Below are positions 33,210 to 45,566 of a stretch of 64,000 nucleotides of DNA, in pieces. A program made the translations under genes and the position numbers. The number at the start of each line of letters is the position of its first letter. Within the stretch, counting starts at the first letter, position 1. The DNA lies in contig JAMPIV010021230.1 in assembly GCA_024509875.1 (NCBI GenBank), forward strand, positions 267,673-331,672, in the 5' to 3' direction. The notes beneath the pieces were generated by a model. That model saw only the letters and a program-made list of their open reading frames with translations, ran no database searches and had not been told where the DNA came from. This DNA comes from Oreohelix idahoensis (Eukaryota; Mollusca; Gastropoda; Stylommatophora; Oreohelicidae).

Positions 33210-34100
33210 ATAAGCATTGTGTGTACCAACTTTCGCATTGAGGTCTCCCATTACTATAATAAGATCGTACCTAGGTGCAGTTTCGATTTCCTTTTGAAGC
33301 TGTTGATAGAAGTTGTCCTTGACCTCTTCGTCGCTGTCATTTGTTGGTGCATAGCATTGTAGTATTGTGGTATTGGTGAACCTCCCTCTCAGTCTTGTTC
33401 TTATCAGTTTGTTGTTGATGGGTTTCCATTTCAGTAATGACCTTTCTATTCCTTTCTTCAGGATAATGGCTACGCCTTCATTGTGCTGACCATCCTCTCT
33501 ACCAAAGTAAAGTACTGTTTCTCCTGTAGCTGTTTTTATTCGCCCCGTCATGGTCCATCTGCTCTCACTTATTCCAGGGATATGTAATTTGTAGTTCCTC
33601 ATCTCTGCTGTGATCTGTCTCAGCTTTCCTGCCTCTTTCATGGTTCTGACGTTCCAGAATCCTATTCTAGTTTCGTGTTTCGCTGTCGGGGCATCCGTTT
33701 TCATGCCAATAGCTTCCTTTCGGCTTTCACCACTAACAGTCATTCGAGCTTGAGACTCCGGATGTCCGTCCGGCATCAAAGTTTTTCCATTTGTTGCTGT
33801 TTCCGTAACTGTTCAGATTTTTTTTACATAGGCAGGGTGTTGACCCTGCGCTTAAACCCCCAACCTGGAGGACCAGGGAATCAGCCTTCGTCTGACCCCT
33901 ACCCGCACAGACCTGTCCAGCTTGGTTGAACCTACCAGGAGTAAAACTCCCGCCGGCATAGCTCTGGGGGTTGTCAGGGAACGCAAGCTGCCATACCGCC
34001 ACAAGGTATAGGTACCATTGATGGCAGTTATTGCAGGACAGAAATGTAAAAATGGCGATAATGCGCACTTCTCGTTGATGGCCTTGACCTCCAGTGTCTC
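33210..34100 (-). pseudogene. LINE-A 5' region and AP endonuclease half
   Basis: The minus-strand frame (33779 to 33210) encodes the N-terminal APE-like endonuclease: TRIGFWNVRTMKEAGKLRQI, GISESRWTMTGR, NEGVAIILKKGIER, LQCYAPTNDSDEE and VMGDLNAKVG. These include the N, E and D-x-N active-site motifs (E in SESRW, D and N in GDLNAK). Upstream to about 34100 is the 5' leader that normally precedes this family's endonuclease. The frame is cut at 33209 by the 7.16 kb insertion. The rest of the endonuclease and the RT are at 23665-26046 on the same strand. Confidence 0.88.
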
Positions 34101-34289
34101 AATAGGCCATTTCATATTTTATCAACATTTTTCCTATTCCGACTCATTTCACAATTGGTGACCTTTCTATCTTGTTCTTTTTTTTTTAATTGTCCATGTT
34201 TGGAAATGATAGCACAATATTGATACGAATATTGTATTCACCAGTTAGAATGCTGTCAGTTGAATAAGAGATGAGAAGATGTTGGCGAT

Positions 34290-34485
34290 AGATAGGACAC
34301 ACACTGAGGAAACCTGTTGATAGACTTACTAGGCAGTACTTGTTCTGGAATGCCCATAGTCAGAGACATAGACCAACAATAAGGGGAGATGAGAACTGGA
34401 GATAGAAATGAAAGTGATAAGGAGGTCGATGACACGGGACAGGTGGACTTGGTTTGTTGAAGAACTGTGCTCCTTGTGAGATAAT
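34290..34485 (+). pseudogene. LINE-B C-terminal fragment
   Basis: Translation reads IGHTLRKPVDRLTRQYLFWN followed by diverged RGRP-type and final residues to LCSL. This is the last ~65 codons of LINE-B, 5'-truncated. The GAATGA array begins immediately after its end, so the array may have grown from the LINE 3' tail. Confidence 0.8.
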
Positions 34486-35133
34486 GAGTGAATGAATGAA
34501 TGATTGAATGAATGAGTGAATGATAGAATGAATGAGAGAATGATTGAAGGAATTAGTGAATGATTGATGAATGACTGAATGAATGATTGAATGAATGAGT
34601 GAATGAATGAGTGAATGATTGATGAATGAATGAATGAGTGAATGATTGATGAATGATTGAATGAATGAGTGAATGATTGATGAATGAATGGGTGAATGAT
34701 TGATGAATGATTGAATGAATGAGTGAATGATTGAATGAATGAGTGAATGATTGAATGAATGAGTGAATGATTAATGAATGAGTGAGTGAATGAGTGAATG
34801 ATTGATGAATGATTAATTGAATGTGTGAATGATTGAATGAATGAATGATTGAATGAATGAGTGAATGAATGAATGAGTGAATGATTGATGAATGAATGAG
34901 TGAATGATTGATGAATGAATGAGTGAATGATTGAATGAATGATTGAACGAATGAGTGAATGATTGAATGAATGAGTGAATGACTGATTGAATGAATGAGT
35001 GAGTGATTGAATGAATGAGCGAATGATTGAATAAATGAGCGAATGATTGAATAAATGAGTGAATGATTGAATGGATGAGTGAATGATTGAATGAATGATT
35101 GAATGAATGAGTGAATGATTGAATGAATGAGTG
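34482..35133. repeat. GAATGA-type minisatellite, about 650 bp
   Basis: Tandem mixtures of GAATGAATGAGT, GAATGATT and GATGAATGAATGAG, based on a 4-bp GAAT/GAGT/GATT core with higher-order 16- to 28-bp periods. It directly follows the LINE-B end. Confidence 0.95.
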
Positions 35134-35373
35134 AATTAAGAACTGGTTACATTGTTCTTACCTAATATGTTTCTGCGAAGCAATAGTAAACACTCGAAGC
35201 AAAAATGCATTGGTTCTTTAAATAAGAAATTAATGGATGGGTGTGAAAAAAAAAATCGAAAAAAGGGGATTCGTCTTACGAGGACAAAAGACAAAGAAAA
35301 TAGCCAACGTTACGGCCACAAGGCCTTCGTCAGGGAAAGGAAAGAAAGTGAAGGCTAGATAGGACACATAATA

Positions 35374-37370
35374 CAGTAGAACTCCATTTATCCGAACCCC
35401 AATTATCCGAACATCCAATTATCCGAACACTTTTTCCAGAAAAAAAAAATCAGATGCCACAGTCACGTTAGACTAAAATTCTGAATCTTTTGATGCGGCA
35501 AACTTCAAATGTGTGCGAACAGTTTGTAGAGAATGGGATGGCTAGTGGTCGGTCGCTTACGTACAGGAAGTCAGTTAGATCATAAAGTCAGTTAATATCT
35601 GGTTTACCAATCCAGTGTACGTGTGCGTTCCAGGTAGAACACTGGCTAAACAGACAGTTCAACTTAAAATAATTGTGTCTGCTACTATAGCAGAATAATT
35701 TTGGTGTACAAGTATTTCTCTGTGCGATATGGCATCTTCCAGTAGGCCTAAAGCATATAAAAGGAACCGCAATGTTTTGTCAATTGAAACGAAAACAGAA
35801 ATTATCAAGAGACTAGGACAAGGTGAAACTGTGTCTTCACTTGCGAGGATTTTCAATGTTGGGAAAGTTACCGTCTCTGACATCAAAAGTAACAAGGATA
35901 AAATTATGAGTTTTGCATCGAAATTTGATAGTGAAAATGGGTCGAAGAAACGTAAAACCATGAGAAATGCGAAAGATGTGAAATTGGAAGAGGCTTTGTA
36001 CATATGGTTTGTGCAAAGAAGAAGCAAAGGGGAACCTATCTCTGGTTCTCTGTTGTGTGAAAAGGCACTTCAGTTCAACAATCAACTTGACGGTCCTCCT
36101 GACTTTAAGACTAGTCAGGGATGGTTAAGAAACTTTAAATCTCGTCATGGCATACGAGAATTGGAGATTCAAGGGGAATCTTTATCTAGCGATGCAACTG
36201 CCGCTAAAAATTTTAAAGAAACATTCTTGGCTTTTTTTGGAAGAAGGTTATTCACTCGATGATGTGTATAATGCCGATGAGACTGGCTTATACTGGAAAT
36301 CATTGCCTCAAAAATCACTTGCATCTCAGCGCGAAGCAGCTGCCCCTGGGTTTAAAAAGTGCAAAGAGAGAGTAACAATTTTGGTAGCCGTGAATGCCAG
36401 TGGAAGTCATCGTTTACCGGTGCTAATGATCGGCAAAGCCAAAAAACCACGTTGTTTAAAGAATGTGACATGTCTCCCATTGTGTTACAAAGCACAGAAG
36501 AGTGCTTGGATGAATAGTGAAATATTTCTTGATTGGTATACAAATCAGTTCATCCCAAATGTGAAGAGGTTGAGAGAACAAGAAAAGAAAACTGGAAAAG
36601 TAATTCTTCTACTGGACAATGCACCATCTCATCCAGAGACGGATACATTGAATGCAGTTGATGCAAATTTTAAAGTAATTTTTCTGCCTCCCAATGTAAC
36701 AGCACTGATTCAACCAATGGATCAGGGTGTTATAGCAAAGCTTAAAAAGATGTACAAGAAGGAAGTCCTGCGTCGTTTATTGTTGGCTGAAGATGAAGAA
36801 AGTATGGTGGCGTTTTCCAAAAAGCTTAATCTCAAAGACTGCTGCTATATGTTAGCTGATGCTTGGACCACCCTGTCACAAGATAATCTCAACAAGGCTT
36901 GGAGTAGATTGCTTGGGAAAAAAGGAGGAAATGAAACTACTGCAGTGGACACAAATGATGATTGTATAAATGAAGTTGTGGAACTGTTTCAAGCAATGCC
37001 CGGATTTTCGGACTGTGACAAAGATTATGCACACATGTGGCTAGAAGATGATAATGATTCTGGTTTTCAGTTTTTGAATGACGAAGAAATTTTGTCTTTT
37101 GTGCAAGAAGAAAACCAAATACATGTAGTGACCGATGATGAAGACTCCTCAGAAGTACATGATGTACTTGTAGATTATGAAGAAAAACCAAAACGTCGAC
37201 CAAGTCCTGAAGAGGCCTTTATAGCACTAGAAACAGCGATGGCTTGGTACGAGCAAGAAGATGACAGCTGTCCTACACAGCTTCTGCTGTTGAAGAGAAT
37301 GCGGGACTTAGCAGCCAAAAGGAGACTATCCATTTTGGTGCAAAAGAGGATTCCTCATTATTTTAAATAG
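35374..37370 (+). mobile_element. Tigger/pogo-like DNA transposon, 3' TIR not seen
   Basis: The 5' terminus CAGTAGAACTCCATTTATCC after a TA dinucleotide is the Tigger-type inverted repeat, with subterminal AATTATCCGAAC repeats at 35400-35430. A jerky/Tigger transposase follows. The matching 3' inverted repeat is not found before 37725, where LINE sequence starts, so the 3' end is lost or diverged. Confidence 0.85.
35729..37370 (+). pseudogene. Tigger-like DDE transposase, one frameshift
   Basis: The protein would cut and paste the transposon. It starts MASSSRPKAYKRNR with a CENP-B/pogo-like helix-turn-helix (IETKTEIIKRLGQGETVSSL, then NVGKVTVSDIKSNK). A CENPB-type second DNA-binding domain follows (GPPDFKTSQGWLRNFKSRHG). 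The DDE core has YNADETGLYWKSLP (first D), ILLLDNAPSHPE (second D) and QPMDQGVIAKLKK (third D), all present. It ends PHYFK with TAG at about 37370. The only visible lesion is a frame change at a T7 run (36232-36238, just after KETFLAF), where the reading moves from one frame to another. That could be a recent indel or a consensus error. Length after correction is about 545 residues, usual for the family. Confidence 0.92.
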
Positions 37371-37724
37371 TGGGCTACATCTGTGCAAGTACGTAAGTTG
37401 CGCCTGGTTTTGAATCGTTTGTAATGTTATTTTGAAAACATTTCTCTTTCTTAACAAAAATAATTAATACAAGTAGTACATGCACTGCAGTGTAATAAAA
37501 GAGTTTGGTGATACAGTGATCTAATACAGTGTGGGTATTATTATTACAGTACAAGTAAATATGTTTTATAGTGTATTTTCCTTGTGATGGTTAATTCTTT
37601 TTTATTTCGTTAGCAGAAAAAAGTCTTCTTCCAATGATTGGAGCGCAACAATTTGTTATTTTCCAATGGTAAGGTCACTCACATTTGCTCGTATGTTAAC
37701 ACTGATTTTGTTATTTTCATCTCA
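37371..37724. other. Tigger 3' flank, no gene
   Basis: AT-rich, with AATAAAA near 37494 that could polyadenylate the transposase mRNA. No inverted terminal repeat found. Confidence 0.45.
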
Positions 37725-38215
37725 CAGCCGTTTTGATGATTAAACAGTGAATATAAAAGCTTGGTATGTAAATAGCCTTCAATGATCGTGATTTCCAAAT
37801 GTTAGATAATCTATTGAAGGCGCTAGCTGCCAAAGCAATTCTAGTATGGATTTCTCTTGTTGTGTCCCCATCCTGAGTCATTTTACTGCCTAAATAATTG
37901 AAACTTTCAACTTTCTGTAGTTTTTCCCCGTTCAAGATGATATCAAAGGTCTCGTTAGAAAAGTTCATAGCTTTAGTTTTAGAGGCATTTATTTGGAGAC
38001 CTATTTTAACCGAGAGATGACACAAATTATTTATTGCTTCTTGGGATTGTCTTGGTGTTGAACGTAAGAATGCTACATCATCTGCGAAATCCAGGTCCCC
38101 CAGGAATTTTCCATTTGTCCATTTTATACCCAATTGTTCATTGTGGGTATAGTTTCTCATAACCCAATCAAATTTTGTCGGTAAATTTCTCATTACCGTC
38201 TGTTGGTCAATAGAA
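37725..38215 (-). pseudogene. LINE RT fragment with FADD box
   Basis: Minus-strand translation from 38215: FDWVMRNYTHNEQLGIKW, DLDFADDVAFLRSTPRQSQ (catalytic FADD), IGLQINASKTKAMNF and ESFNYLGSKMTQDGD. It covers the RT catalytic box and thumb of an RTE-like/APE-type LINE. The C-terminal tail is absent and the 5' side ends abruptly near 38216. It is similar to but distinct from LINE-A. Confidence 0.82.
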
Positions 38216-41200
38216 CAGACTATTAGGAGTAATCGACGGACGTCGCGGTTGTGTTTACACAAGGGAAGTAATACCCAAGTATTGTGGCTGGTAATCGAAC
38301 ATAATGGACAGACCGGCGAGGCAATTTTACAATGCGTATTGTGTTCTGTCATATCTCACAGAACAAGCACCCAATAATATTGAAGTAACGGAGACACAGA
38401 GTCGGAGCGGATAACAACATGAAAGGAGTGAGAATACGAAATTATAACGAGAAGAACAACACTGCACAAGACACATAAAAGACGACGCAGACAGATTGTC
38501 TGGGAGAGGAAAAACAAGAAATCGATAATGGCAAAATATTGCAGGAAATTTACACAGTAATGAGGACGGAATGTCTGACTAAAGGAAAACAAACGAAATT
38601 TCACATGACACAAGAAGCAAACCCGAAAAATCGCCAACGGCGATTCAGACGATATATAACCCAACTAAATTTATCGCTCGGCATTGCAAGAGACTGCATT
38701 CCGCCAACCTACTTGGGTTCTAGATTTCACGAGGAAGATTTCAGGACGTGTGTCAGTGAAATTCGTTATATGGACACCAAGGTTAGTGTAATATAGTTTG
38801 TACCTTATCATTATTATATCTTAACTTCAGTCAGATAATATATACATATTTTCCATAAATATAACACTGTAAATACCATTCACGTTTATTATAATATTAT
38901 ATTTCATACTCATAAGTACAGGTTGCAAGAAACACCATGCAGAGAATTATTATATTTATAAGATTGCACAGTTTCCAGTAACTATAACGAAGTAAATACA
39001 AGACACTTTTATTTTACCTCTTACATTACCTGTTAACCGTGCAGTAAACACCGCGCAGCCATTCCTTATAGTGATAAGGTTTCACATACAAGACACACGA
39101 CGGGCGTAACATAGTTTACGGGGTACTTACAAAGGGTTTGTTATTTTTATCCATCGCAGTGGTAGAGATAGGGACCATAACTCAGCCTTCGTCTTACTAC
39201 CCTGTTGGCGTTAATTACGGAACAAGCTAAAAGAGTAGGGCCGACCCGAGATACTGCGACGACACGCATCTCACAGATAATTAACGGCACCAAACCTACC
39301 CATACTCCACGGGGGTCAGAAAGGATTTTGCCAGGCGGTGAAGGAGCTTTCTATCATTGACCACCCACACAGAAAAGTAAGCAGACAATACCCAGAAGGA
39401 TTGCTGCATTACTAAGAGCCGTCCACGTGAATTTAATGATCAGAAGTTGCAGGAGCAAAACGGACGATCTTTACAACAAGTGCCTTTGAGAAATCTTGAT
39501 CAGAAGTGGCAAGAGCAGACGGACGATTTTGTAAACCCAGTGCCTACAAAATTTATCGAGATCCTAAATTACCTGCAATAATGGACAGATTCTCCCCGTA
39601 AAAACTGATGCGCAAACAAATTCAACTATATACCATAGTTCACCATCCTCACCACATGAGCAAAATATCAGCACAACCAAAGGACATCTGCATATCAGAC
39701 GAAGTTTCACCCGCCTAACATTGCGTTCAACATCACCTATGAATAAGCCACCTCAGACGCTCGTGACAATGTCAACACGCGCATTGTGAAGAACAAAAGA
39801 CCAGGCCATCGACACCTGACGAAATAAAGTGGACCGTTCAGTATTATTGAATGCAGACAAAGACTTGTCCAGTGTATACAAATACCCAGAGTTATATTGA
39901 CAGTCAGTCAGAGACCCGAAAAGAGATATCCTTTTGTTAGTATTTAGGACTCACTTACATCCATAATCATCATCGTCGAGTATAGTCTTAAGATTCATTT
40001 GTGTAATTTGCATTAACTAATATCTTTCTTCACAGGGATAGTTAATGTCATTCCTAGTTGCATTTGTATTAGTGTAATTGAATGTTGTTATATTTCAGTA
40101 ATTCAATAAATGTTGTAGTTGTGTTTGCTTTACCAACACACGTTAATTACCTATATAGAGAAGAAAAGAAAGTGTGCGAAAGAGACATACATTTCTTCCT
40201 TTCTTCCTCTTCTGTTCACTCAGTGTAATAGGGGAGGTGGGGGCTCGTTAGCATTATAATATAGAGAGGGGGATAGAGTGGTAGGAGTTATAATGTCACG
40301 AGATCTAGAATCACTGGGACTGTCTGCGGGGAACTTATCCCAGAGTCTTACATTCGCCTTCTTCACTCCTGCTGCCTATTTCCAACGGGTTGCCAGGCAA
40401 ATCTGAGCCATTGACAAAGCCGGCACCACACAGATTACTCTCTTTGGTTACCCTTTGGGATAACCCTGTGACAACAAACTAAGAAACTAAAAAACGAAAC
40501 TGAACAATAAACTACCCAAACTTTTATATTACTCAGCAGCCGCTGTACTGTATATTGTTTTTTGTTTTTTTAAACTAATTTCTTAGTTTGGTTATTTTTT
40601 CTTTATTATTATTTTTATTGATCAGTGCTCAGCTCGGTTGCACTCATTCGTTTTTTTCGTTTGTTTTTTTTCCCTGATGGTATGAATTTGTGAATTACTC
40701 ACACATTAAAATGGAATAAATCAGTTAAACGAATCCCAATGTAACATGTAGTAATCTTGTGAAAAATCTTATTCGTATACTAATAAGAAAGCCATAGTTT
40801 AACTACAGAAATGGCTTCGCTGATCAATAAAAACTTCACATTTTTCCAATACAATCGTAAAACAACGTAACAAAACAAAAAGCAAACAATAAAGCCAAAT
40901 TAGTATATATTAAACATTTACTTTAATGAAAAATACCCAACATTATTTAAAGTGGAGAATGTGCAGACAGATGAGGCACTTTCGGCTGCTATGGTGCCAT
41001 TTGTTGATATTTATGTAGTGGTTTGTTACCCGTTTTCGCCAGAGTTTTATTACTGGCATACAACTCGCCTTCTTGAATCAAGACTGCTTAATTAGTGCTG
41101 GCAGATAACTCATTTACTTGATTTGACATATTAGCATAACCAGCAATGGTATACAATTCGTTTACATGGTATTAGTAAGCAAATGTCCGGTACAGTTTGG

Positions 41201-41260
41201 ATAATATGTAACCTCTTTAATGAATTGTAATGAATGTTACATTTTTAATGAATGTATCAG
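38216..41260. other. Long unassigned region
   Basis: No convincing gene. An 85-codon frame at 38539-38796 has no known motif. Near 39935-40140 the sequence begins TGTTAGTATTTAGG, contains AATAAATG and ends CCAACACA, so it could be a short solo LTR, but no target duplication was found. T-rich tracts lie at 40560-40680. Beyond this I see only AT-rich sequence. Confidence 0.35.
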
Positions 41261-41482
41261 TTATTTGCCTCTCTTGCTAGATGAAGGTGTGCCTTTCACT
41301 TGGCTAAGGCACGCGGAACAGAGGCTATCTGGATCCAGTTCCCAGATGGGCGGCTCCAGGGGTTTGAGGTACCAGAGATAGTACAGGTATATAGCCAAGG
41401 GAATTCCAACCAGAAAAAGGTCGCTACCGTCTAACAAAATGGTGCGAACAATATGCAACAACGCGGCTGTTGGGGATAGCAT
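41261..41482 (-). CDS. Candidate small single-pass membrane protein 1
   Basis: A clean minus-strand frame of 73 codons starting MLSPTAALLHIV. It has an acidic residue pair before a hydrophobic segment (DLFLVGIPLAIYLYYLWYL, about residues 21-39), a proline-rich stretch, two cysteines (CSAC) and a basic C-terminus SSSKRGK. I recognise no family. The layout (IV, acidic DL, hydrophobic helix rich in Y/W, cysteine pair, lysine-rich end) parallels the ORF at 53067-53270. It could be a terminal exon of a host gene or chance; no promoter or splice evidence. Confidence 0.35.
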   Translation of the reverse strand: MLSPTAALLHIVRTILLDGSDLFLVGIPLAIYLYYLWYLKPLEPPIWELDPDSLCSACLSQVKGTPSSSKRGK

Positions 41483-41696
41483 GACTTCGTATGGGCTGAT
41501 TTAACCCTTCATTCGTTCTTGGTAGAGATCGAAAACTTCAGTTCTGAATTCTAGACACAGATTTCGGCTCTACCTTTGAATCCTTGGTATTGAAATTCCT
41601 GTCTCTAACGCTGAAATAATAAATGTGTTGATACCAAATACATTAATTTAGCAGTGTAAATATTGTTACTCATAGGTCATATTTATTACTTGGCAC

Positions 41697-41866
41697 AGGC
41701 GTGTCGTAAAAGACGACAAATTTGAGATTTTGCAAGGGGTTGGGAACCTCATCATTTAAAAAAATTGCCACATAAACCAACAATGAAAAAGCATGTGAAT
41801 GCTTGAAGCAGGCTTCCTGCAAGAGGACTAGCTACAGCGGCGGCTCCAAGCTCTGTGGGGAGCGCA
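41697..41866 (+). repeat. Dispersed repeat E, copy 1
   Basis: GTGTCGTAAAAGACGACAAA through CATGTGAATGCTTGAAGCAG and GGCTTCCTGCAAGAGG matches 56589-56740 over about 150 bases. Unclassified; possibly a SINE or LINE 3' end. Confidence 0.7.
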
Positions 41867-42774
41867 AAGGAAAATTATATTATTATTATTTATTATTATT
41901 ATTACTTGGCATGCGTTTATTGAAGGTCTATGCTCCTTTGATCTAACACTCAACTGTACAGATTAATCAAGTCGTTAGTATACAAGACTAAAAGTTCACG
42001 AGGTATTTGGCAGGAAAAAAAAAAGACCCCCACCCCCCTCCCCTTTTTTTTTCCCCCCGACCACATTTCATTCAGAAGTAAATTTGACGCTAACCTTATG
42101 TATACATGTCCACTATCATCGATGTGATGTGATGCGATGTGATGCAAAGAAATTTACTTTCCCCTTGCGTGAACCTCTTTAATGAATGTTACTTATCACA
42201 CCTTAAAGCACTCATCGTGTTTGTGAGTCCCTTGCAAGTGCCGTGACTCGAGTTGGTAGTTAACTACTGTTGACGTTTTCCGTGCCACTTTTTTTTTTTT
42301 TAATTTGTTTAGTCCAATCCCCAAAACGATGGGGAACCATTCGTGCTCTCTTTATCCGCTCTCTATTCCATGACCAGTTCGCAAATTTTTCTTGAACTTC
42401 TTTAAGTGTTTTCTTCTATTTCCATGGGATGTTCCTAATTATTTTGTACAGGGTGTCCGGAAATTATTCTCTGAATTCTGAAGTCCAATAACCTTGAGCA
42501 TATACCAATGTCACGGATACGTGATACTTCATTTGTAGCCTTAACCCAAGAAATTTATTGGTCACATTAATTGAAATTGACAACACTTGTGCTGCTACAA
42601 AACACGTGACGGGTACAGAAGTATTTACTGGACATGTACATGTTACAATGGGTGCTCACGATGAGATATATTTAAAAACTGTATCCTAAACGTTTTGAAT
42701 GTGAATGTCGTTGAAACGAAACAAAAGAACAGAATTAATAGGTCAAGAGTAATAAAAATATTAACAGAATATAT
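41867..42774. other. No gene seen; short simple repeats
   Basis: An ATT microsatellite (41880-41904), an A/C/T homopolymer cluster at 42018-42060 and ACAGGGTGTCCGGAAATTAT at 42448 that resembles a mariner-type end but without a partner. Confidence 0.4.
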
Positions 42775-43989
42775 ACTAGCCGCCATTAAAAACGCATCGA
42801 AATCGTGACATGTTTTCACTGTTGAAATGTTTTATGCAAGTGAGCGATTTTCAAACCCCGAAAGTGTGCAAGTGATGAAGTTCATGTATTCCCACTTTAC
42901 TGTCGATGTGATGTTTACTTCAAATTTTGCGTGCTTACGTGCAAAACAAGGTTTTTGATAAATTCTGGCTTTATTAAAAGTCGAATCACGTTGAAATTTG
43001 GCACACGCATTAGTCAAGTTTCAGCGAGTAAAAAGCCATTATCTGTTTTCATCGAAAGAAAGTCTGTTAATGTTTTTGTCATGCCTCGACTTTCGTCACA
43101 AGAGCGATGACAAGCTGTTGGTATGCTCAGCAGTGGAATGGCGACCAGAGAAGTTGCCAGACATTTCAGTTGTGACCAGTCCACTATAGTGAGGCTGAAC
43201 CAGCCATTTCGGGCGACAGGTACCACCAATGACCGTCCCAGGCTTGGTCAACCTCGTGTAACAACACTAGCTCAAGATCGCCAAATTCTATTGTTACATC
43301 TGCGCAATCGCTTCCAAACAGCAACTCAGACAGCAGCTCATACACCTGGCACTCAGAGACTTGTCAGCGCAAACACTGTGCGACGGAGACTTCGCGCCGC
43401 TGGCTTGCAAAACAGACGTAGTGCCTTTCTTCCAGAATCACCCAGATTTGGGAATCTTTCAGCATGATAATGCTAGGCCTCACACAGCTAACGTTACCAA
43501 GAATTTCTTAGCCCAGCAACCTTTTTTTTGTACTGGATTGGCCTGCAAACTCTCCTGACAGGAATCCGATTGAACACGCATGGGATGAACTGAACAGAAG
43601 GGTCCGCCAGTATTACATCACTATGTGAATGGTCTCGAGCGAGCACTCATTGCAGAATGGAACGCCATACCCCAAACATTTTTCGAGACAATCTGCAATA
43701 GCATGAAACACCGATGCCAAGCCTGTATTGAGGCTGTAGGGGGTCATACACGGTATTAATGATGGCTGTGACTGAATGACAGTGAGTGCGACTTTTGTTT
43801 TTACACCTAGGGTTGACAACTGCTTAGGAGCCGGTTCTGAATTGTCTCATGTTTAATAATACAGCAAATTTGGGTTAGTAAATGGATCAGAAATGTACGT
43901 AAAATCAATGGTTTCATGTATTTTAAATTTAGCACAACGATTTGTTGTGGTTCACAAACTAATGCGATGCGTTTTTAATGGCGGCTAGT
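42775..43989 (+). mobile_element. Tc1/mariner-like element, internally deleted
   Basis: Perfect 25-bp terminal inverted repeats: ACTAGCCGCCATTAAAAACG... at 42775-42799 and its complement at 43965-43989. The element is about 1.2 kb with a single transposase remnant. The left flank is TATA-rich, consistent with TA target sites, but the exact duplication is ambiguous. Confidence 0.88.
43081..43760 (+). pseudogene. Tc1-like transposase, catalytic core partly deleted
   Basis: It starts MPRLSSQER (then a TGA where relatives have a sense codon) and GMLSSGMATREVARHFSCDQ, the first helix-turn-helix. RPRLGQPRVTTLAQDRQIL and ANTVRRRLRAAGLQNR (second DNA-binding domain) follow. Right after this, the sequence jumps to FQNHPDLGIFQHDNARPHTA, which carries the second catalytic D. 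The stretch holding the first catalytic D (the SDESRF-type block) is missing. The end reads NPIEHAWDELNRR and CQACIEAVGGHTRY. Frames shift more than once in the second half. It is inactive. TIRs are intact, so mobilisation by a full-length relative would be possible in principle. Confidence 0.88.
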
Positions 43990-45566
43990 TTATAACGGAG
44001 GTCTATAATAACGAACGATCAGAATTAAGTATTCAATGTAACCATAAAGGAGCAAGAAGGGCCACCAAGTACAAGTTGAGGACGCCAGACGTTACATGAA
44101 ATAAGGGAAGGTCCCTGATCCAAACAATAGTAGAGTGGAATAAATTGAGACTGAGGAAAAATTTGAAACTGAAATGATAACAAATCTGTTGTTCCACATC
44201 AGTGGAAACATGCCTGGTGATCTTCTGAAGTCCATTATGATAAACGAGCGTCAGTGCCTTATCGCTCTACCTTTTCCTGTATCTTTCTTATTTTATTTTC
44301 TCAAACATTGTGCTCTTTCATCCCACATTTGCTATTTCATCGTTTTGATTACTCGCAACCGGTTAATAGAGAACCACATTTGTTCTTTCATCGGTGGTAA
44401 AATAAATTCTTTTGATTGAGTCTCCATACCTGGCATCATCTTTTGAAGTCCACATTGCCTCGTGATAAATCTGGTGAAACACATCTGGTTTCATCAAAAT
44501 CGGACATCTGGGCATGGTACAATTTCTGTGGACTATTGTTAACTTTGAACCGAGCGCGGCTGACATAAAAGCTTAGTCTCTTTATTTCTCGGCAGCTGTC
44601 AATACAAGCGACGGGCCACCACATTGGGACAATGGCGCAAAAGACGCCCAGCTTGGCCAGGTGAAGAAGTCTTCTCATTCTGTTTAAACCAATCGCCATG
44701 TAATACAATAGGCGGCGCCACAAAGGGACTTGTTAGCGTACCGGCGACAATGGACCGAGAAAACAAAGGCCGCCGCCAACACGCGGAGCGATAGACAAAC
44801 AGAGAGTGATATGACAGTTGGAAGGCGGGGGACACTTTTGCATTGGCCAGTCAATTATCTCAACACCTGTTTGCCAAGCAAGCCCGGCAACGAAAGTTGG
44901 TCGCGAATTTCCCCACCACCTTTTGGACTGACAGGGGAGAAGAGAGATCCTAAGAATGAGTGACCAGAGGGTCTCTTAGCTATTGGTTGAATGGGCGGAG
45001 TTGGACGTCACCGGTTCAAGGGACCCACATTTGACTTTTAGAGATATAATATACCGCGCAGCTCGCTAGAAAGATGAGTCCAGTTTTTCAACACTGTGGT
45101 GTAAAGAAAAATCCCTAACACATAGCCTGCAATTAATTCATTGTGGATAAATATTTCATATCTGTGTGTATTGTGTTCTTAAAGGATTTTGCGAAGGGAA
45201 AAGAAGGTTAGTAGATCTTATACAGATTATTAATACTTTTTTTATTATTCTTTATTCATCTTAACCTCACAGCTAAATGTCCAAAAATAGTTTTTCAATT
45301 AATTCTTCTCAAAAATGAATAAAATCAGAAGATTTTCCTCTAAGATGATAGGCTGATAGGAAGTAATTAATAGTTCATACTTCACCTTCATCTAGCTTGT
45401 TGAATCATCATCATAGTCTTCCATACGCACACACTCTCATGTAAAATATATTTAACATCATTAGAATCGAACTCATAGAGATCAATAGTGAGAAGTAGAA
45501 TAAATGAAAGTCAACCAGTATATAATAAATTGTGAAAATTGTGTACTATATATATATAGTACAAAG
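43990..45566. other. No gene assigned; promoter-like cluster
   Basis: Short frames only. Around 44990-45060 a GGGCGG box, a GACGTCA half-CRE and TATAATATAC follow one another, and a possible splice donor AAG|GTTAGT lies near 45208. I could not connect these to a coding exon. Confidence 0.3.

Noticed and set aside
39935..40140. Possible short solo LTR (TGTTAG...CAACACA with AATAAA)
   Set aside because: No second copy in the window and no matching 5-bp flanks; mentioned only as a possibility.
42448..42470. Mariner-type terminal repeat ACAGGGTGTCCGGAAA
   Set aside because: No inverted partner was found and a different, perfect TIR pair defines the mariner element just downstream.
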